A stretch of 64,000 nt of DNA from Microvirga sp. TS319 (GCF_041276405.1 NZ_JBGGGT010000002.1:1835001-1899000), one strand, 5' to 3'. Positions 52,235 to 62,435 are shown, counted from the first letter of the stretch. Numbers and translations: made by a program. Notes: generated by a model from the sequence alone, not told the origin.

Positions 52235-55200
52235 GTGGCACGCATTCTCCAGGACGTGGGGTTCGTCCATCTGCACGTGCACTCCTCGTATTCGCTGCTC
52301 GAGGGGGCCCTGAAAGTCGCGCAGCTGCAGAAGCTCGCGGCTGCCGACAAGCAACCGGCCCTGGCGCTTACCGACACCAACAATCTGTTCGGCGCGCTCG
52401 AATTCTCGGAGAAGATGGCCGGGTCGGGTATTCAGCCCATCGCCGGCGTTCAGCTTTCCGTCTGCTTCGAGGAGCCCGATCCGGTCGCCCGGGTCATGCC
52501 TCAACCCGCCAATATCGTGGTGCTCGCGCAGATGGAGGAGGGCTACCGCAACCTCATGCGGCTCGTGAGCCATGCCTATTTCGGCGTGCCGCTCGGCGAG
52601 ACGCCGCGTGTCGCGGCTCCTGTTCTCACGACCCACAGCGAAGGCCTCATCGCCCTGACCGGCGGCTTTTCCGGGCCGCTCGACTGCGCTTTGCGCAACG
52701 GCGGCCGCCAGGAGCTGGCGCAGGCGCGCCTCGACATGCTCAAGAGCGCCTTCGGCCATCAGCTTTACGTGGAGATCCAGCGCCACGGCCTCGACGAGGA
52801 GCGGATGGTGGAGGGCGAGCTGATCGCGCTCGCCGATCGCAACGGCCTTCCCATCGTGGCCACCAACGAGCCGTTCTTCTCCTCGCCGAAGGATTACGAG
52901 GCGCACGACGCGCTGCTGGCCATCGCCGAGGGCCAGATCGTTTCCAACGGCAATCGCCGACGCCTTTCGCCCGAGCATTGCTTCAGGACGCGTCAGCAGA
53001 TGATGGAGCTGTTCTCCGATCTGCCCGATGCGCTCGGCGCGACCGTCGAGATCGCCATGCGCTGTTCGACGCGCGTGCGGACCCGCAAGCCCATCCTGCC
53101 GAATTTCGGCACCGGCGCCGACGCGGCGACGCTCGACGAGGGCGAGGAGCTTCAGCGCCAGGCGGAGGAAGGGCTCGCCAGGAGGCTTGCCGCGCATGGT
53201 CCCGCGCCGGGCCTGACCGAGCAGGATTACCAGGACCGGCTCGCGTTCGAGATCGGCATCATCCGCAAGATGAAGTTCCCCGGCTACTTCCTCATCGTGG
53301 CGGACTTCATCAAATGGGCGAAGCAGCACGACATTCCCGTCGGTCCGGGCCGCGGCTCGGGTGCGGGATCTCTCGTCGCATACGCACTCACGATCACCGA
53401 TCTCGATCCATTGCGGTTCACGTTGCTCTTCGAGCGCTTCCTCAATCCGGAACGCGTGTCGATGCCCGACTTCGACATCGACTTCTGCGTGGAAGGCCGC
53501 GAGCGCGTGATCGAATACGTGCAGAAGCGCTATGGCGAGGAGCAGGTCGCCCAGATCATCACGTTCGGTACGCTGCTGGCGCGCGGCGTGATGCGCGACG
53601 TGGGCCGCGTGCTCGAAATGCCTTACGGCCAGGTCGACAAGCTCACCAAGCTGGTTCCGCAGAACCCGGCCAATCCGGTGACCCTGGCGCAGGCGATCGA
53701 AGGCGAGCCGAAACTGCAGGCCGCCATCGACGAGGAGCCGGTCGTCAAGCGCATGCTCGACATTGCGCAGAAACTCGAGGGACTGCACCGTCACGCATCG
53801 ACCCACGCCGCAGGCGTCGTGATCGGCGACCGTCCGCTGCAGGAACTGGTGCCGCTCTACCGAGACCCGAAGACCGGCATGCGCGTGACCCAATTCAACA
53901 TGAAATGGGTCGAGCAGGCGGGTCTGGTGAAGTTCGACTTCCTCGGCCTGAAGACGCTCACCGTGCTGCGCACGGCGGTCGACCTCATCAAGCGGAAGGA
54001 CATTCACATCGATCTGTCCGCGCTGCCGCTCGACGACCGCAAGACCTACGAGATGCTCCGGCGCGGCGAAACGGTCGGCGTGTTCCAGGTGGAATCGGTC
54101 GGCATGCGCAAGGCGCTCGTCGAAATGGAGACCGACCGTTTCGAGGATATCATCGCGCTCGTGGCGCTCTACCGCCCGGGTCCGATGGCGAACATCCCGG
54201 TCTATTGCGCGCGCAAGCTCGGAAAGGACGAGCACAACAAGAAGGATTGGTACCCCCACGACAAGCTGGAGCCGATCCTGCGCGAGACCTTCGGCATCAT
54301 CGTCTACCAGGAGCAGGTGATGGAGGTCGCGAAGGTCCTCGCCGGCTACTCGCTCGGCGACGCCGACCTTCTGCGCCGCGCCATGGGCAAGAAGATCAAG
54401 GCGGAAATGGATGCGCAGCGCGAGCGCTTCGTCGCCGGCTCCGCCAAGGACGGCCTCGACAAGGCGAAAGCCAACGAGATCTTCGATCTGCTCGCGAAAT
54501 TCGCCGATTACGGCTTCAACAAGAGCCACGCGGCGGCCTATGCCCTCGTGGCATTCCAGACCGCCTATCTCAAGGCGAATTTCCCGGTCGAATTCCTGGC
54601 GGCGTCGATGACGCTCGATCTCGACAACACGGACAAGCTCTCGGAATTCCGCCGCGAGGCCCAGCGCCTCGGCTTCAAGGTGATCCCGCCCACCATCAAC
54701 CGCTCGGGCGTGGTGTTCGACGTGGTCTATGATGCGGAGGGTCAGGGCTCCATCCTCTACGCGCTGGCTGCCGTGAAGGGCGTGGGTCGCCAGGCCATCG
54801 AGGCGGTGGTGGAGGCGAGAGGCGACGAGTCCTTCAAGGATCTCGCGGATTTCGCGCGCCGCATCAATCCCAAGGCGCTCAACAAGCGCACGCTCGAAAA
54901 CCTCATCGCGGCCGGCGCTTTCGACGAGCTGGAGCCGGACCGGGCGAAAGCCTGCGCCTCCATCGACGCCATGATGAGCCTCGCCCAGCAATCCTATGAG
55001 GCGGCCAATGGCGGCATGATCGACATGTTCGGCGGCATGGCCTCGGCGGACGTGCAGCTTCGTATCCCTCCTTATGAGCCCTGGCCCTCCGCCGAGCGGC
55101 TGCAGCGCGAATACGATGCCGTCGGCTTCTTCCTCTCGGGCCATCCGCTCGATGAATACGGCGATCTGCTCCAGAAGCTGCGGGTGCAGAGCTGGGCCGA

Positions 55201-55708
55201 TTTCTGCCGCTCCGTGAAGGCGGGCAACTCCGTCGGCAAGGTCGCGGCGACCATTCTCGACCGGCAGGAGCGGCGCACGAAAACCGGCAACAAGATGGGC
55301 ATCCTGACCCTCTCGGATCAGACCGGGCAATTCGAGGCCATCATCTTCTCGGAAGGGCTCATGCGTCTGCGGGATGTGCTGGAGCCCGGGACCGCCGTCG
55401 TCCTGATGCTCCAGGCGGGCGTCGAGGGCGAGGAGGTGAGGGCGCGGATCGGCATGGCCGAACCTCTGGAGGAGGCCATCGCCAAGCACCAGAAGGGCAT
55501 GCGGATCTTCCTGCGCGACGAGCGCCCCATTTCCAGCGTCTACGAACGCCTGAAGGTGAGAGGCGAGGGGGAGGTGTCCCTCGTGCTGATCCTCGACGAC
55601 GGCGACCGGGAGGTCGAAGTGAAGCTCCCCGGCAAGTACATGGCCACGCCCCAGATCGCCGGTGCTCTCCGGGCCGTGCCCGGGGTGGTCGAGGTGCAGA
55701 TGAGCTAG
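52235..55708 (+). CDS. dnaE: DNA polymerase III subunit alpha
   Basis: Replicative polymerase. N-terminal PHP domain (FVHLHVHSSYSLLEGALKVA), polymerase core with GPGRGSGAGSLVAYALTITD and PDFDIDFCVEGRERVIEYV (catalytic aspartates), FGIIVYQEQVMEVAKVLAGY, then helix-hairpin-helix, OB fold (GKVAATILDRQERRTKTGNK) and a C-terminal tail. 1157 residues, the DnaE1 size, not the shorter mutasome DnaE2. GTG start at 52235 with only a weak AGG upstream. The stop TAG doubles as the first bases of a palindromic repeat. Confidence 0.95.
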   Translation: MARILQDVGFVHLHVHSSYSLLEGALKVAQLQKLAAADKQPALALTDTNNLFGALEFSEKMAGSGIQPIAGVQLSVCFEEPDPVARVMPQPANIVVLAQMEEGYRNLMRLVSHAYFGVPLGETPRVAAPVLTTHSEGLIALTGGFSGPLDCALRNGGRQELAQARLDMLKSAFGHQLYVEIQRHGLDEERMVEGELIALADRNGLPIVATNEPFFSSPKDYEAHDALLAIAEGQIVSNGNRRRLSPEHCFRTRQQMMELFSDLPDALGATVEIAMRCSTRVRTRKPILPNFGTGADAATLDEGEELQRQAEEGLARRLAAHGPAPGLTEQDYQDRLAFEIGIIRKMKFPGYFLIVADFIKWAKQHDIPVGPGRGSGAGSLVAYALTITDLDPLRFTLLFERFLNPERVSMPDFDIDFCVEGRERVIEYVQKRYGEEQVAQIITFGTLLARGVMRDVGRVLEMPYGQVDKLTKLVPQNPANPVTLAQAIEGEPKLQAAIDEEPVVKRMLDIAQKLEGLHRHASTHAAGVVIGDRPLQELVPLYRDPKTGMRVTQFNMKWVEQAGLVKFDFLGLKTLTVLRTAVDLIKRKDIHIDLSALPLDDRKTYEMLRRGETVGVFQVESVGMRKALVEMETDRFEDIIALVALYRPGPMANIPVYCARKLGKDEHNKKDWYPHDKLEPILRETFGIIVYQEQVMEVAKVLAGYSLGDADLLRRAMGKKIKAEMDAQRERFVAGSAKDGLDKAKANEIFDLLAKFADYGFNKSHAAAYALVAFQTAYLKANFPVEFLAASMTLDLDNTDKLSEFRREAQRLGFKVIPPTINRSGVVFDVVYDAEGQGSILYALAAVKGVGRQAIEAVVEARGDESFKDLADFARRINPKALNKRTLENLIAAGAFDELEPDRAKACASIDAMMSLAQQSYEAANGGMIDMFGGMASADVQLRIPPYEPWPSAERLQREYDAVGFFLSGHPLDEYGDLLQKLRVQSWADFCRSVKAGNSVGKVAATILDRQERRTKTGNKMGILTLSDQTGQFEAIIFSEGLMRLRDVLEPGTAVVLMLQAGVEGEEVRARIGMAEPLEEAIAKHQKGMRIFLRDERPISSVYERLKVRGEGEVSLVLILDDGDREVEVKLPGKYMATPQIAGALRAVPGVVEVQMS

Positions 55709-55824
55709 AGCATCGGACGCAAAAGTGGGAACCGGTTTTGCGTGAAAAGATGCTCAACATCATAGGCTTAGAGCATCGTGCGGACCCAGCGGGCCGCGCT
55801 AGCGAAAAGTGGACCCGGTTTTGC
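55708..55824. repeat. Two palindromic repeats directly at the dnaE stop
   Basis: 55708-55755 (GAGCATCGGACGC ... GATGCTC, with AAAAGTGGG/CGGTTTTGCG) starts on the last base of the dnaE TAG. 55771-55824 is a hybrid (GAGCATCGTGCGGACCCAGCGGGCC then AAAAGTGGACCCGGTTTTGCG) joining halves of both families. The rest of the 352-bp gap to 56060 shows nothing else; dnaE has no other obvious terminator, so the first stem may act as one. Confidence 0.8.
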
Positions 55825-56041
55825 GTGAACGGGCAGGTCATCGTCCCGACACGCTCCTGTCATTTCCGTCGCTCTTGTCGTCATGCGCGGCCCTGAGCCG
55901 GGCATCCACGTCTTCATGACGCGGCGTTTCCCAGACGTGAATAGCCGGGGCACGCCGAGCCATGACGAAGGCGGTGCGCGCTCTGCGACGGCTCCGCCAG
56001 ACAGGGCCTCAAGACGTTAAACTGGGGGCCCCGACGACAGC

Positions 56042-56071
56042 ATCGGACGTGGGTTCGAACTCACGTCCGAT
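56042..56071. repeat. Short palindromic repeat containing the stop of the MFS gene
   Basis: ATCGGACGTG (56042-56051) and CACGTCCGAT (56062-56071), a perfect 10-bp pair of arms with a 10-nt centre. The minus-strand MFS gene reads into the arm, so its last codons and TGA are made of repeat sequence. Confidence 0.75.
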
Positions 56072-57404
56072 TCTCTTGAACGGGGATATCCGGCGGAGCC
56101 GAGTGTCGGGCGCTCCGCCGCTCGATCCCTCGCAGACGCAGCGCGGTGACGAGCGCGACGGCGAGCATGATCGCGACGAGGCCCGCGACGGCGTTCCAGC
56201 CACCGCCTGCCCAGAACCAGCCTCCCACCGTGCCCATCACGCTGGAACCGACATAATACGCGAGCAGGTAGAGGGACGAGGCGTGGCCCTTGGACCCGAC
56301 GGCGAGGCGCCCGACCCAGCCGCTCGCGACCGAGTGGGTGATGAAGAAGCCGATCGTGCTGGCGATCACCCCGGCGATCACGCCCACGAGCGACGACGTA
56401 AGCGTCAGGGCGGTTCCAACCGCCATGGTGGCGATGCCGGCGAGCAGGATGGGGGAGCGCCCGAGGCGGTCCGCCAGATTGCCGGCGAGCGTCGAGGCGA
56501 TCGCCCCGAGGAGATAAACCAGGAAGATCGCGCCGATCTGCGCGGGCGTGAGGTCGAAGGGCGCGGAACTCAGGCGGAACGTCAGGTAGTTGAACATGGT
56601 GACGTTGATTCCGAGCGCGAGAAAGCCCGTCAGGAAGAGCAGCGGCAGGCCGGGCGTCCGCAGGTGCTTCAACCATGCCTCCCGGTGGTGAGCCATCATT
56701 CCTCCGGTGGTGCGCGGGAAGAAATTCCGCGATGGCGGCAGGAGCGCAAAGAAGCCCAGGGAGGCCAAGAGCCCCAGTACCCCGATCCCGCCGGATGCGA
56801 CGCGCCAGGAGAAATACTCTGTGACCACTCCGGCGCTGATCCGGCCGAGCATGGCGCCGAAGGCGGTTCCTCCCACATAGAGACCCATCGCGGTGCCGAG
56901 AGCCTTTGGGTGGATCTCCTCGGCGAGATAGGCCATCGCGACCGCCGGCACTCCTCCGAGCACGAGGCCTTCGAGAGCACGGAGAATCAGCAGCATGTGC
57001 CAGTCAGGGGCGATAGCGCTTCCGACATGGAGGATCGCCGCGCCGCACATCGATCCGAACATCAGCGCACGGCGGCTCACGGTTTCCGAAATGGCTCCGG
57101 CGCACAGGATCGCGAAGGCGAGGCAGCCGGTCGTGAGCGAAAGCGCGAGGGAGCCCGCCGAGGGACTGACACGGAATTCCTCCACCAGGTGGGGCAGGAG
57201 CGGCTGCACGGCATAGATCAGCGAGAAGGTCGCGAAGCCCGCCAGGAAGAGAGCCAGGCTGATCCGCCGGTAGGCCGGCGTCCCACGCTCGGTCCATCGC
57301 GGGGCGCGAGGGGCGGCGATGTCGGTGTGATCATCCAGCCGTGCGCGCGGATTTCGGTTCGATCGGGGCAGAGGCATGCGGGACAGAAGCTTGGCGGTGA
57401 TCAT
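56061..57404 (-). CDS. MFS transporter, YnfM-like
   Basis: A 447-residue 12-span transporter resembling E. coli YnfM (arabinose-efflux-type group). Motifs: SLIYAVQPLLPHLVEEFRVS after the first span (typical of this group), RALEGLVLGGVPAVAMAYLA, and the central-loop motif GNLADRLGRSPILLAGI. The frame extends to a TTG at 57416; ATG 57404 is used. Divergent from a LysR regulator, the same pairing as ynfM with its neighbour ynfL in E. coli. The C-terminus (ENRT) runs into a palindromic repeat. Substrate unknown. Confidence 0.85.
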   Translation of the reverse strand: MITAKLLSRMPLPRSNRNPRARLDDHTDIAAPRAPRWTERGTPAYRRISLALFLAGFATFSLIYAVQPLLPHLVEEFRVSPSAGSLALSLTTGCLAFAILCAGAISETVSRRALMFGSMCGAAILHVGSAIAPDWHMLLILRALEGLVLGGVPAVAMAYLAEEIHPKALGTAMGLYVGGTAFGAMLGRISAGVVTEYFSWRVASGGIGVLGLLASLGFFALLPPSRNFFPRTTGGMMAHHREAWLKHLRTPGLPLLFLTGFLALGINVTMFNYLTFRLSSAPFDLTPAQIGAIFLVYLLGAIASTLAGNLADRLGRSPILLAGIATMAVGTALTLTSSLVGVIAGVIASTIGFFITHSVASGWVGRLAVGSKGHASSLYLLAYYVGSSVMGTVGGWFWAGGGWNAVAGLVAIMLAVALVTALRLRGIERRSARHSAPPDIPVQENRT

Positions 57405-57492
57405 CCGGGTGCTCAAAGAGGCTGACGTCAGGCTTCAGCGCGCCTGTTCCGACTCCTAGCCCTTCCCAAGCCATGCCACATCAGCAATTTAC

Positions 57493-57511
57493 TTCGATCA
57501 GCTATAGCGAA
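57493..57511. promoter_or_regulatory. Candidate LysR box between divergent MFS and lysR genes
   Basis: TTCG (57493-57496)-N11-CGAA (57508-57511), a dyad with the T-N11-A geometry of LysR-type sites, in the ~120-bp divergent gap and 15 nt before the LysR ATG. TATA-rich sequence follows. Confidence 0.45.
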
Positions 57512-57525
57512 ATTATATAGGCGCC

Positions 57526-58461
57526 ATGGATATCGCACAGCTTCGGACTTTCATCCACGTGGCCGCACTCGGCAGCCTCAGCAAGGCGGCGGGGCGGCTT
57601 CGGATCGCTCAGCCGGCTCTCAGCCGCCAGATCCGGATGCTGGAACAGGAGCTTGGCGTCCGCCTGTTCGACCGGCACGGGAGGGGCATGGTCATCACCG
57701 AGCGGGGGCGGGAGGCTCTCAAGCATGCGACCCGGGTGATGGCAGAGCTGGACGGGCTCAGGGCCAGTGTCGCCGGTTCGGAGGCTTCGCTGGCCGGCCA
57801 CGTGGCCATCGGCATGTCGCCGACGGTCGCCGACGTGATTTCGGTGCCGTTCGTCACGGCCTTTCGCGCCCGGTATCCGGGCGTCATGGTGCAGCTGGTC
57901 AGCGCCTATTCGGGATATCTCCTGGATTGGCTGTACCGGGGCGAAATCGATCTGGCGGTTCTCTACGATCCCAAAGTGACCCGCTCTCTCCGGTCGGAGA
58001 CGCTGATGCAGGAGAGCCTCTTCCTGATCGGGCCTCCCGATATCGCCACCCCGAGCGGGCGCGCTCTGGCTTTCGCGGAGGCTGCGCGCATGCCTCTGCT
58101 GCTGCCGAGCGCTCGGCATGGCTTGCGCAACATCCTGGAACGCTTCGCTCAGGAAGCCGGCGTCTCCCTCAACGTGACGGTGGAAATGGACAGCTATGCG
58201 GGGCTCAAGGATCTCGTGCGGCTGGGATACGGCTGTACGGTCCTGCCTCTCGCCCCGATCTACGAGGATGTGACGGCGGGCCGTCTCGTCGCCCTGCCGA
58301 TCCGCGATCCGTCGCCGACCCGGCAGCTGGTGCTCTCCTATCCGTCGGACAGATCCGCATCGCGGGCGGCTGGACTCGCCGGCGAATCGCTCAAGGCCAT
58401 CATGGCGGATCATGTCAGCCGCGGGATCTGGAGAGGAGAAATGCCGGAAAGCGGTCGATAG
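57526..58461 (+). CDS. LysR family transcriptional regulator
   Basis: N-terminal winged helix (1-60): [20 protein letters not shown] and [20 protein letters not shown], then [14 protein letters not shown]. The ligand-binding half (~90-290) has the usual two alpha/beta lobes ([39 protein letters not shown]). 311 residues. Probably activates the divergent MFS gene in response to its substrate. The stop TAG is the first three bases of a palindromic repeat copy. Confidence 0.92.
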   Translation: MDIAQLRTFIHVAALGSLSKAAGRLRIAQPALSRQIRMLEQELGVRLFDRHGRGMVITERGREALKHATRVMAELDGLRASVAGSEASLAGHVAIGMSPTVADVISVPFVTAFRARYPGVMVQLVSAYSGYLLDWLYRGEIDLAVLYDPKVTRSLRSETLMQESLFLIGPPDIATPSGRALAFAEAARMPLLLPSARHGLRNILERFAQEAGVSLNVTVEMDSYAGLKDLVRLGYGCTVLPLAPIYEDVTAGRLVALPIRDPSPTRQLVLSYPSDRSASRAAGLAGESLKAIMADHVSRGIWRGEMPESGR

Positions 58462-58508
58462 AGCCTCGGACGCGGGAAGTGGATTCGCATTTTTGGAGTC
58501 CGATGCTC
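58461..58508. repeat. Palindromic repeat copy abutting the lysR stop
   Basis: GAGCCTCGGACGCGGGAAGTGG ... GGAGTCCGATGCTC in variant form, 48 nt; begins inside the lysR stop codon (TAG-AGC...), as in dnaE and bamE. The rest of the gap up to 58623 shows no gene. Confidence 0.7.
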
Positions 58509-58623
58509 GAGGCGGCCGGAATCGCGGGGAGGGCCCTCCATGGCCCCTCTCCCAGGCGCCGGGCCGCATTGCGCGGGGCCTTTCCGTCCGTCACGCTACC
58601 CATCGGGCGGACGACTCTTTCAA

Positions 58624-58652
58624 CTTGCATTTCGAGCCGGTTGCCCCTATAT
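58624..58652 (+). promoter_or_regulatory. Promoter of rpsB
   Basis: CTTGCA (58624-58629), 17-nt spacer, CTATAT (58647-58652): very close to the alphaproteobacterial housekeeping consensus CTTGAC-N17-CTATAT. It leaves a leader of ~100 nt, which is typical room for S2 autoregulation, though no defined element is recognised. Confidence 0.7.
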
Positions 58653-58757
58653 GCGCCCGCATCCCACACGCGGAAATCGCCTCGTGAGCCCATGAGGTAT
58701 CCCGGTGGCCGGAAGGTCCGGCCCACTGTTCCGCGGAGGCTTAACCGGAGAATAACT

Positions 58758-59774
58758 ATGGCGCTTCCCGATTTCTCGATGCGTCAGCTGCTGGAAGCTG
58801 GCGCTCACTTTGGCCACCAGGCCCACCGCTGGAACCCGAAGATGGGTCAATACATCTTCGGCACCCGCAACAACATCCACATCATCGACCTCGCTCAGTC
58901 GGTCCCGATGATGCACCGCGCTCTCCAGGCCGTCAGCGACACGGTCGCCAAGGGCGGTCGCGTGCTCTTCGTCGGCACGAAGCGTCAGGCTGCCGACGCG
59001 GTCGCCGATGCTGCCAAGCGTTCTGCTCAGTACTACGTGAACTCCCGCTGGCTCGGCGGCATGCTCACCAACTGGAAGACGATTTCCGGCTCGATCCAGC
59101 GCCTGCGCAAGGTCGACGAGATCCTCGCCGGCGGCGGCCAGGGCCTCACGAAGAAAGAGCGCCTCATGCTCGCTCGTGAGAAGGAAAAGCTCGAGCGCGC
59201 TCTCGGCGGCATCAAGGACATGGGCGGCACGCCCGACCTGATCTTCGTCATCGACACCAACAAGGAGCAGCTGGCGATCAAGGAGGCGAACCGCCTCGGC
59301 ATCCCGGTGGCCGCCATCGTCGACACGAACTGCGATCCTGACGGCATCGCTTTCCCGGTCCCGGCTAACGACGATGCCGGTCGCGCGATCTCGCTGTACT
59401 GCGATCTCGTCGCCCGCGCGGCTCTCGACGGCATCTCCCGCGGCGCCGGCGCCATGGGCATCGATATCGGCGAGTCCGAGAACCCGATGGCCGAAGAGCT
59501 CCCGGCGAACGACACCGCCGCCTACGAAGGCGAGCAGTTCGAGCGTCTGGCCGCTCCCCGCGGCGCTCCGGACGATCTGACCAAGCTCAACGGCGTTGGC
59601 CCGCAGCTCGAGAAGAAGCTGAACGAAGCCGGCATCTTCCACTACTGGCAGTTCGCCGCCATGCAGGCCGGCGACATCGCTCAGCTCGACAAGGACCTGA
59701 AGCTGAACGGCCGTCTCGAGCGCGATGGCTGGATCGACCAGGCCCGCTCGATGATCGAAGCCGCTGCGGCGTAA
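58758..59774 (+). CDS. rpsB: Small-subunit ribosomal protein S2 with C-terminal helix-hairpin-helix extension
   Basis: Ribosomal protein S2. Core (~1-240) has [34 protein letters not shown] and [20 protein letters not shown]. At 338 residues it is ~90 longer than E. coli S2: residues ~271-338 form a helix-hairpin-helix-like domain ([20 protein letters not shown], then FHYWQFAAM), like the small HhH tails seen in several alphaproteobacterial proteins. ATG 58758 with CGGAG 8 nt upstream; the open frame extends far upstream by chance. Confidence 0.95.
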   Translation: MALPDFSMRQLLEAGAHFGHQAHRWNPKMGQYIFGTRNNIHIIDLAQSVPMMHRALQAVSDTVAKGGRVLFVGTKRQAADAVADAAKRSAQYYVNSRWLGGMLTNWKTISGSIQRLRKVDEILAGGGQGLTKKERLMLAREKEKLERALGGIKDMGGTPDLIFVIDTNKEQLAIKEANRLGIPVAAIVDTNCDPDGIAFPVPANDDAGRAISLYCDLVARAALDGISRGAGAMGIDIGESENPMAEELPANDTAAYEGEQFERLAAPRGAPDDLTKLNGVGPQLEKKLNEAGIFHYWQFAAMQAGDIAQLDKDLKLNGRLERDGWIDQARSMIEAAAA

Positions 59775-59782
59775 GTCTCTCG

Positions 59783-59849
59783 GCGCCGCCTTGCCATCGG
59801 CGGCGCTTGAACGAATGCTCGAGCCCGGCGTTCCATGAGCGCCGGGCTC
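59783..59849 (+). terminator. Two hairpins between rpsB and tsf (attenuator/partial terminator)
   Basis: Stem 1: GCGCCGCC / GGCGGCGC (59783-59806, 8-nt loop). Stem 2: GAGCCCGGCG / CGCCGGGCTC (59821-59849, 9-nt loop) followed by CCTCT. Neither has a good T tract, so read-through into tsf is likely; they may lower tsf expression or stabilise rpsB mRNA. Confidence 0.5.
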
Positions 59850-59881
59850 CCTCTATGCAAGAACCCGTGAAAGGATAAGCC

Positions 59882-60811
59882 ATGGCGAATATCACCGCTG
59901 CGATGGTGAAGGAGCTGCGCGAGACGACCAGCGCCGGCATGATGGACTGCAAGGCTGCTCTCGCCGAGACCAACGGCGACATGGAAGCCGCCATCGATTG
60001 GCTCCGCAAGAAGGGTCTCTCCAAGGCCGCCAAGAAGGCCGGCCGCGTCGCCGCCGAAGGCCTCGTCGCCGTCGAGTCGTCCGGCCACACCGCGACCATT
60101 CTCGAGGTCAACTCGGAGACGGACTTCGTCGCCCGCAACGACCAGTTCCAGGCCTTCGTCCGCGAAGCCGCCAAGATCGGCCTGAACGGCAACGGCACCA
60201 TCGAGACCCTCGAGGCCGCGACCTTCCCGGGCTCCAGCGTCACGGTGAAGGACCGCCTGCAGGAGCTCATCGCCACCATCGGCGAGAACATGACCCTGCG
60301 TCGGACCGCCAAGCTCGAAGTCTCGAAGGGCGTGATCGCGTCCTACGTGCACAATGCCGTGTCCGAAGGTCTCGGCAAGATCGGCGTGCTGGTTGCGCTC
60401 GAATCCGAGGGCGACGTCGAGGCTCTGAGCACGCTCGGCCGTCAGATCGCCATGCACGTGGCGGCGACCAACCCGGTCGCGCTTGACGCTTCGGGTGTCG
60501 ACCAGACCACCATCGACCGCGAGACCGCGATCCTGCGCGACAAGAATGCCGGCAAGCCCGACAACGTCATGCAGAAGATCGTCGAGAGCGGCCTGAAGAG
60601 CTACTTCAAGGAAGTGACGCTTCTCGAGCAGCCTTTCGTGCACGATCCGTCGAAGACCGTGACCCAGGTTCTCAAGGAAGCCGAGTCCAAGGCCGGCAAG
60701 CCGGTCGCCCTGAAGGCCTTCGTCCGCTACGCTCTCGGCGAGGGCATCGAGAAGGAAGAGGCCCCGGATTTCGCGGCGGAAGTCGCGGCCCAGGCCGGTC
60801 TCAAGGCCTAA
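59882..60811 (+). CDS. tsf: Elongation factor Ts
   Basis: Nucleotide exchange factor for EF-Tu. N-terminal UBA-like domain ([20 protein letters not shown], then [20 protein letters not shown]) and the Ts core with [13 protein letters not shown] and [18 protein letters not shown]. 309 residues. Follows rpsB as in nearly all bacteria. Confidence 0.97.
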   Translation: MANITAAMVKELRETTSAGMMDCKAALAETNGDMEAAIDWLRKKGLSKAAKKAGRVAAEGLVAVESSGHTATILEVNSETDFVARNDQFQAFVREAAKIGLNGNGTIETLEAATFPGSSVTVKDRLQELIATIGENMTLRRTAKLEVSKGVIASYVHNAVSEGLGKIGVLVALESEGDVEALSTLGRQIAMHVAATNPVALDASGVDQTTIDRETAILRDKNAGKPDNVMQKIVESGLKSYFKEVTLLEQPFVHDPSKTVTQVLKEAESKAGKPVALKAFVRYALGEGIEKEEAPDFAAEVAAQAGLKA

Positions 60812-60825
60812 GGTTACGAAACTCA

Positions 60826-60853
60826 AAAACGGCGGCTTCTCAGCCGCCGTTTT
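60826..60853 (+). terminator. Rho-independent terminator after tsf
   Basis: 12-bp perfect stem AAAACGGCGGCT, loop TCTC, AGCCGCCGTTTT, 14 nt after the tsf stop. pyrH starts 37 nt later and may need its own promoter or read-through. Confidence 0.85.
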
Positions 60854-60890
60854 CATGAGAGGATCTGTCAACCGATAGGAGAGTCCGACA

Positions 60891-61604
60891 GTGGCACAAT
60901 TCCGGCGCATTCTGGTGAAGCTTTCGGGAGAGGCTTTGATGGCTCCCGACGGATATTGGCTCGATACGCAAGTCCTTTCGAGCCTTGCCCAGGATCTCGC
61001 CAACGCCACCAGGGCGGGCTTCGAGATCGCCGTCGTGATCGGCGGCGGCAACATCATCCGGGGCGCCCGCATGAGCGCCGCCGGCTGGATTGATCGCCCC
61101 ACGGCCGATTCCATGGGCATGCTCGGAACGGTCATGAACTCGCTGGCCGTCGAGACGGCCCTGAACGCCGCCGGGGTGCCGGCCCGCACGATGTCGGCGG
61201 TGTCCATGCCCACGATCTGCGAGACCTACGCGCGCCAGCCCGCGCTGCATCACCTGGACAAAGGCCAGGTGATCGTTCTCGCGGGCGGCACCGGCAACCC
61301 GTTCTTCACGACCGACACGGCGGCCGTGCTCCGCGCAGCCGAGCTGAAATGCGATGCGGTGCTCAAGGCGACCCAAGTGGACGGCGTTTACTCCGCCGAC
61401 CCCAAGAAGGATCCCGAGGCGGTCCGGTTCGATCGGCTTACCCATGACGAGGCTATCGCCAAGGACCTGAAGGTGATGGACACTGCGGCCTTCGCGCTCG
61501 CTCGGGAAAGCAGGCTCTCGATCATCGTCGGCTCGGTCCATGCTCCGAGCTCCGTGACCGACCTTCTCCTCGGAAAGGTGCCCTCGACCGCCGTCGTCCC
61601 CTGA
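60891..61604 (+). CDS. pyrH: UMP kinase
   Basis: Phosphorylates UMP to UDP; allosteric hexamer of the amino-acid kinase fold. Motifs: RILVKLSGEALM, VVIGGGNIIRGARMSAAGWI, GGTGNPFFTTDTAAVLRAAE and ATQVDGVYSADPKKDP. 237 residues. GTG start at 60891 with AGGAG 9 nt upstream. Confidence 0.96.
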   Translation: MAQFRRILVKLSGEALMAPDGYWLDTQVLSSLAQDLANATRAGFEIAVVIGGGNIIRGARMSAAGWIDRPTADSMGMLGTVMNSLAVETALNAAGVPARTMSAVSMPTICETYARQPALHHLDKGQVIVLAGGTGNPFFTTDTAAVLRAAELKCDAVLKATQVDGVYSADPKKDPEAVRFDRLTHDEAIAKDLKVMDTAAFALARESRLSIIVGSVHAPSSVTDLLLGKVPSTAVVP

Positions 61605-61743
61605 GCCGGGCGCATGCTGGACGCGTTCCGTGCAGAGGCGGCGCTGGCTTTCACCGGCGCCGTCCCCCGGTCCGCAGACGCGGACCTCCGAATTACCCGC
61701 CGAAACGATGCGGGGCTTGAAGTGAGGGCAACGGGCCGGTCCC

Positions 61744-61776
61744 AAAGTGGCATCCACTTTCCCCGCCCGATGCTCC
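61744..61776. repeat. Degenerate repeat half-copy between pyrH and frr
   Basis: AAAGTGG-CAT-CCACTTT core followed by CCCGATGCTCC, matching the right half of the GAGCATCGGACG family; the left arm is lost. The 243-bp pyrH-frr gap otherwise shows no feature. Confidence 0.5.
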
Positions 61777-61847
61777 AGGGGGCCTTGATGCGGGACCCCG
61801 GGCAGCGTAAGCCCGTTCATAGACAGTTCGCGTAAGGAAAAGATCTC

Positions 61848-62408
61848 ATGGCTACGACCTTTGACCTCGCCGATGTGAAGCGCCGCATGCAGGGCGCCAT
61901 CAACGCTTTCAAGAATGACCTGGGCAGCCTTCGCACGGGCCGCGCCTCGCCCAGCCTTCTCGATCCGATTCAGATCGATGCCTACGGCGCGATGATGCCG
62001 ATCTCGCAGGTCGCCACGGTGAACGTGCCGGAGCCGCGCCTGCTGAGCGTGCAGGTATGGGACCGCGGCATGGTCTCGGCCGTGGAGAAGGCGATTCGTG
62101 AATCGGACCTCGGACTTAACCCTCAGACCGAGGGCCAGGTGATCCGCCTGCGGATCCCCGAGATGAACGAGCAGCGCCGCAAGGAAATGGTGAAGGTTGC
62201 GCATAAATACGCCGAAGAGGCGCGCATCGCGGTTCGCCACGTCCGCCGCGACGGCCTCGATCTGCTCAAGAAGCTCGAGAAGGACTCGGCCATCAGCGAG
62301 GACGACGCCAAGCGGGACGGCGAGCAGGTGCAGAAGGCCACCGACCAGTTCGTGGCCGAAATCGAGCAGGTCCTGGTGGCAAAGGAAAAGGAAATCATGC
62401 AAGTCTAA
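61848..62408 (+). CDS. frr: Ribosome recycling factor
   Basis: Splits post-termination ribosomes with EF-G. Family pattern: [59 protein letters not shown] and [20 protein letters not shown]. 186 residues. Tenth-base-scale spacing to uppS. Confidence 0.97.
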   Translation: MATTFDLADVKRRMQGAINAFKNDLGSLRTGRASPSLLDPIQIDAYGAMMPISQVATVNVPEPRLLSVQVWDRGMVSAVEKAIRESDLGLNPQTEGQVIRLRIPEMNEQRRKEMVKVAHKYAEEARIAVRHVRRDGLDLLKKLEKDSAISEDDAKRDGEQVQKATDQFVAEIEQVLVAKEKEIMQV

Positions 62409-62435
62409 GCCATTGACTTGCATTGGAACCTTATC

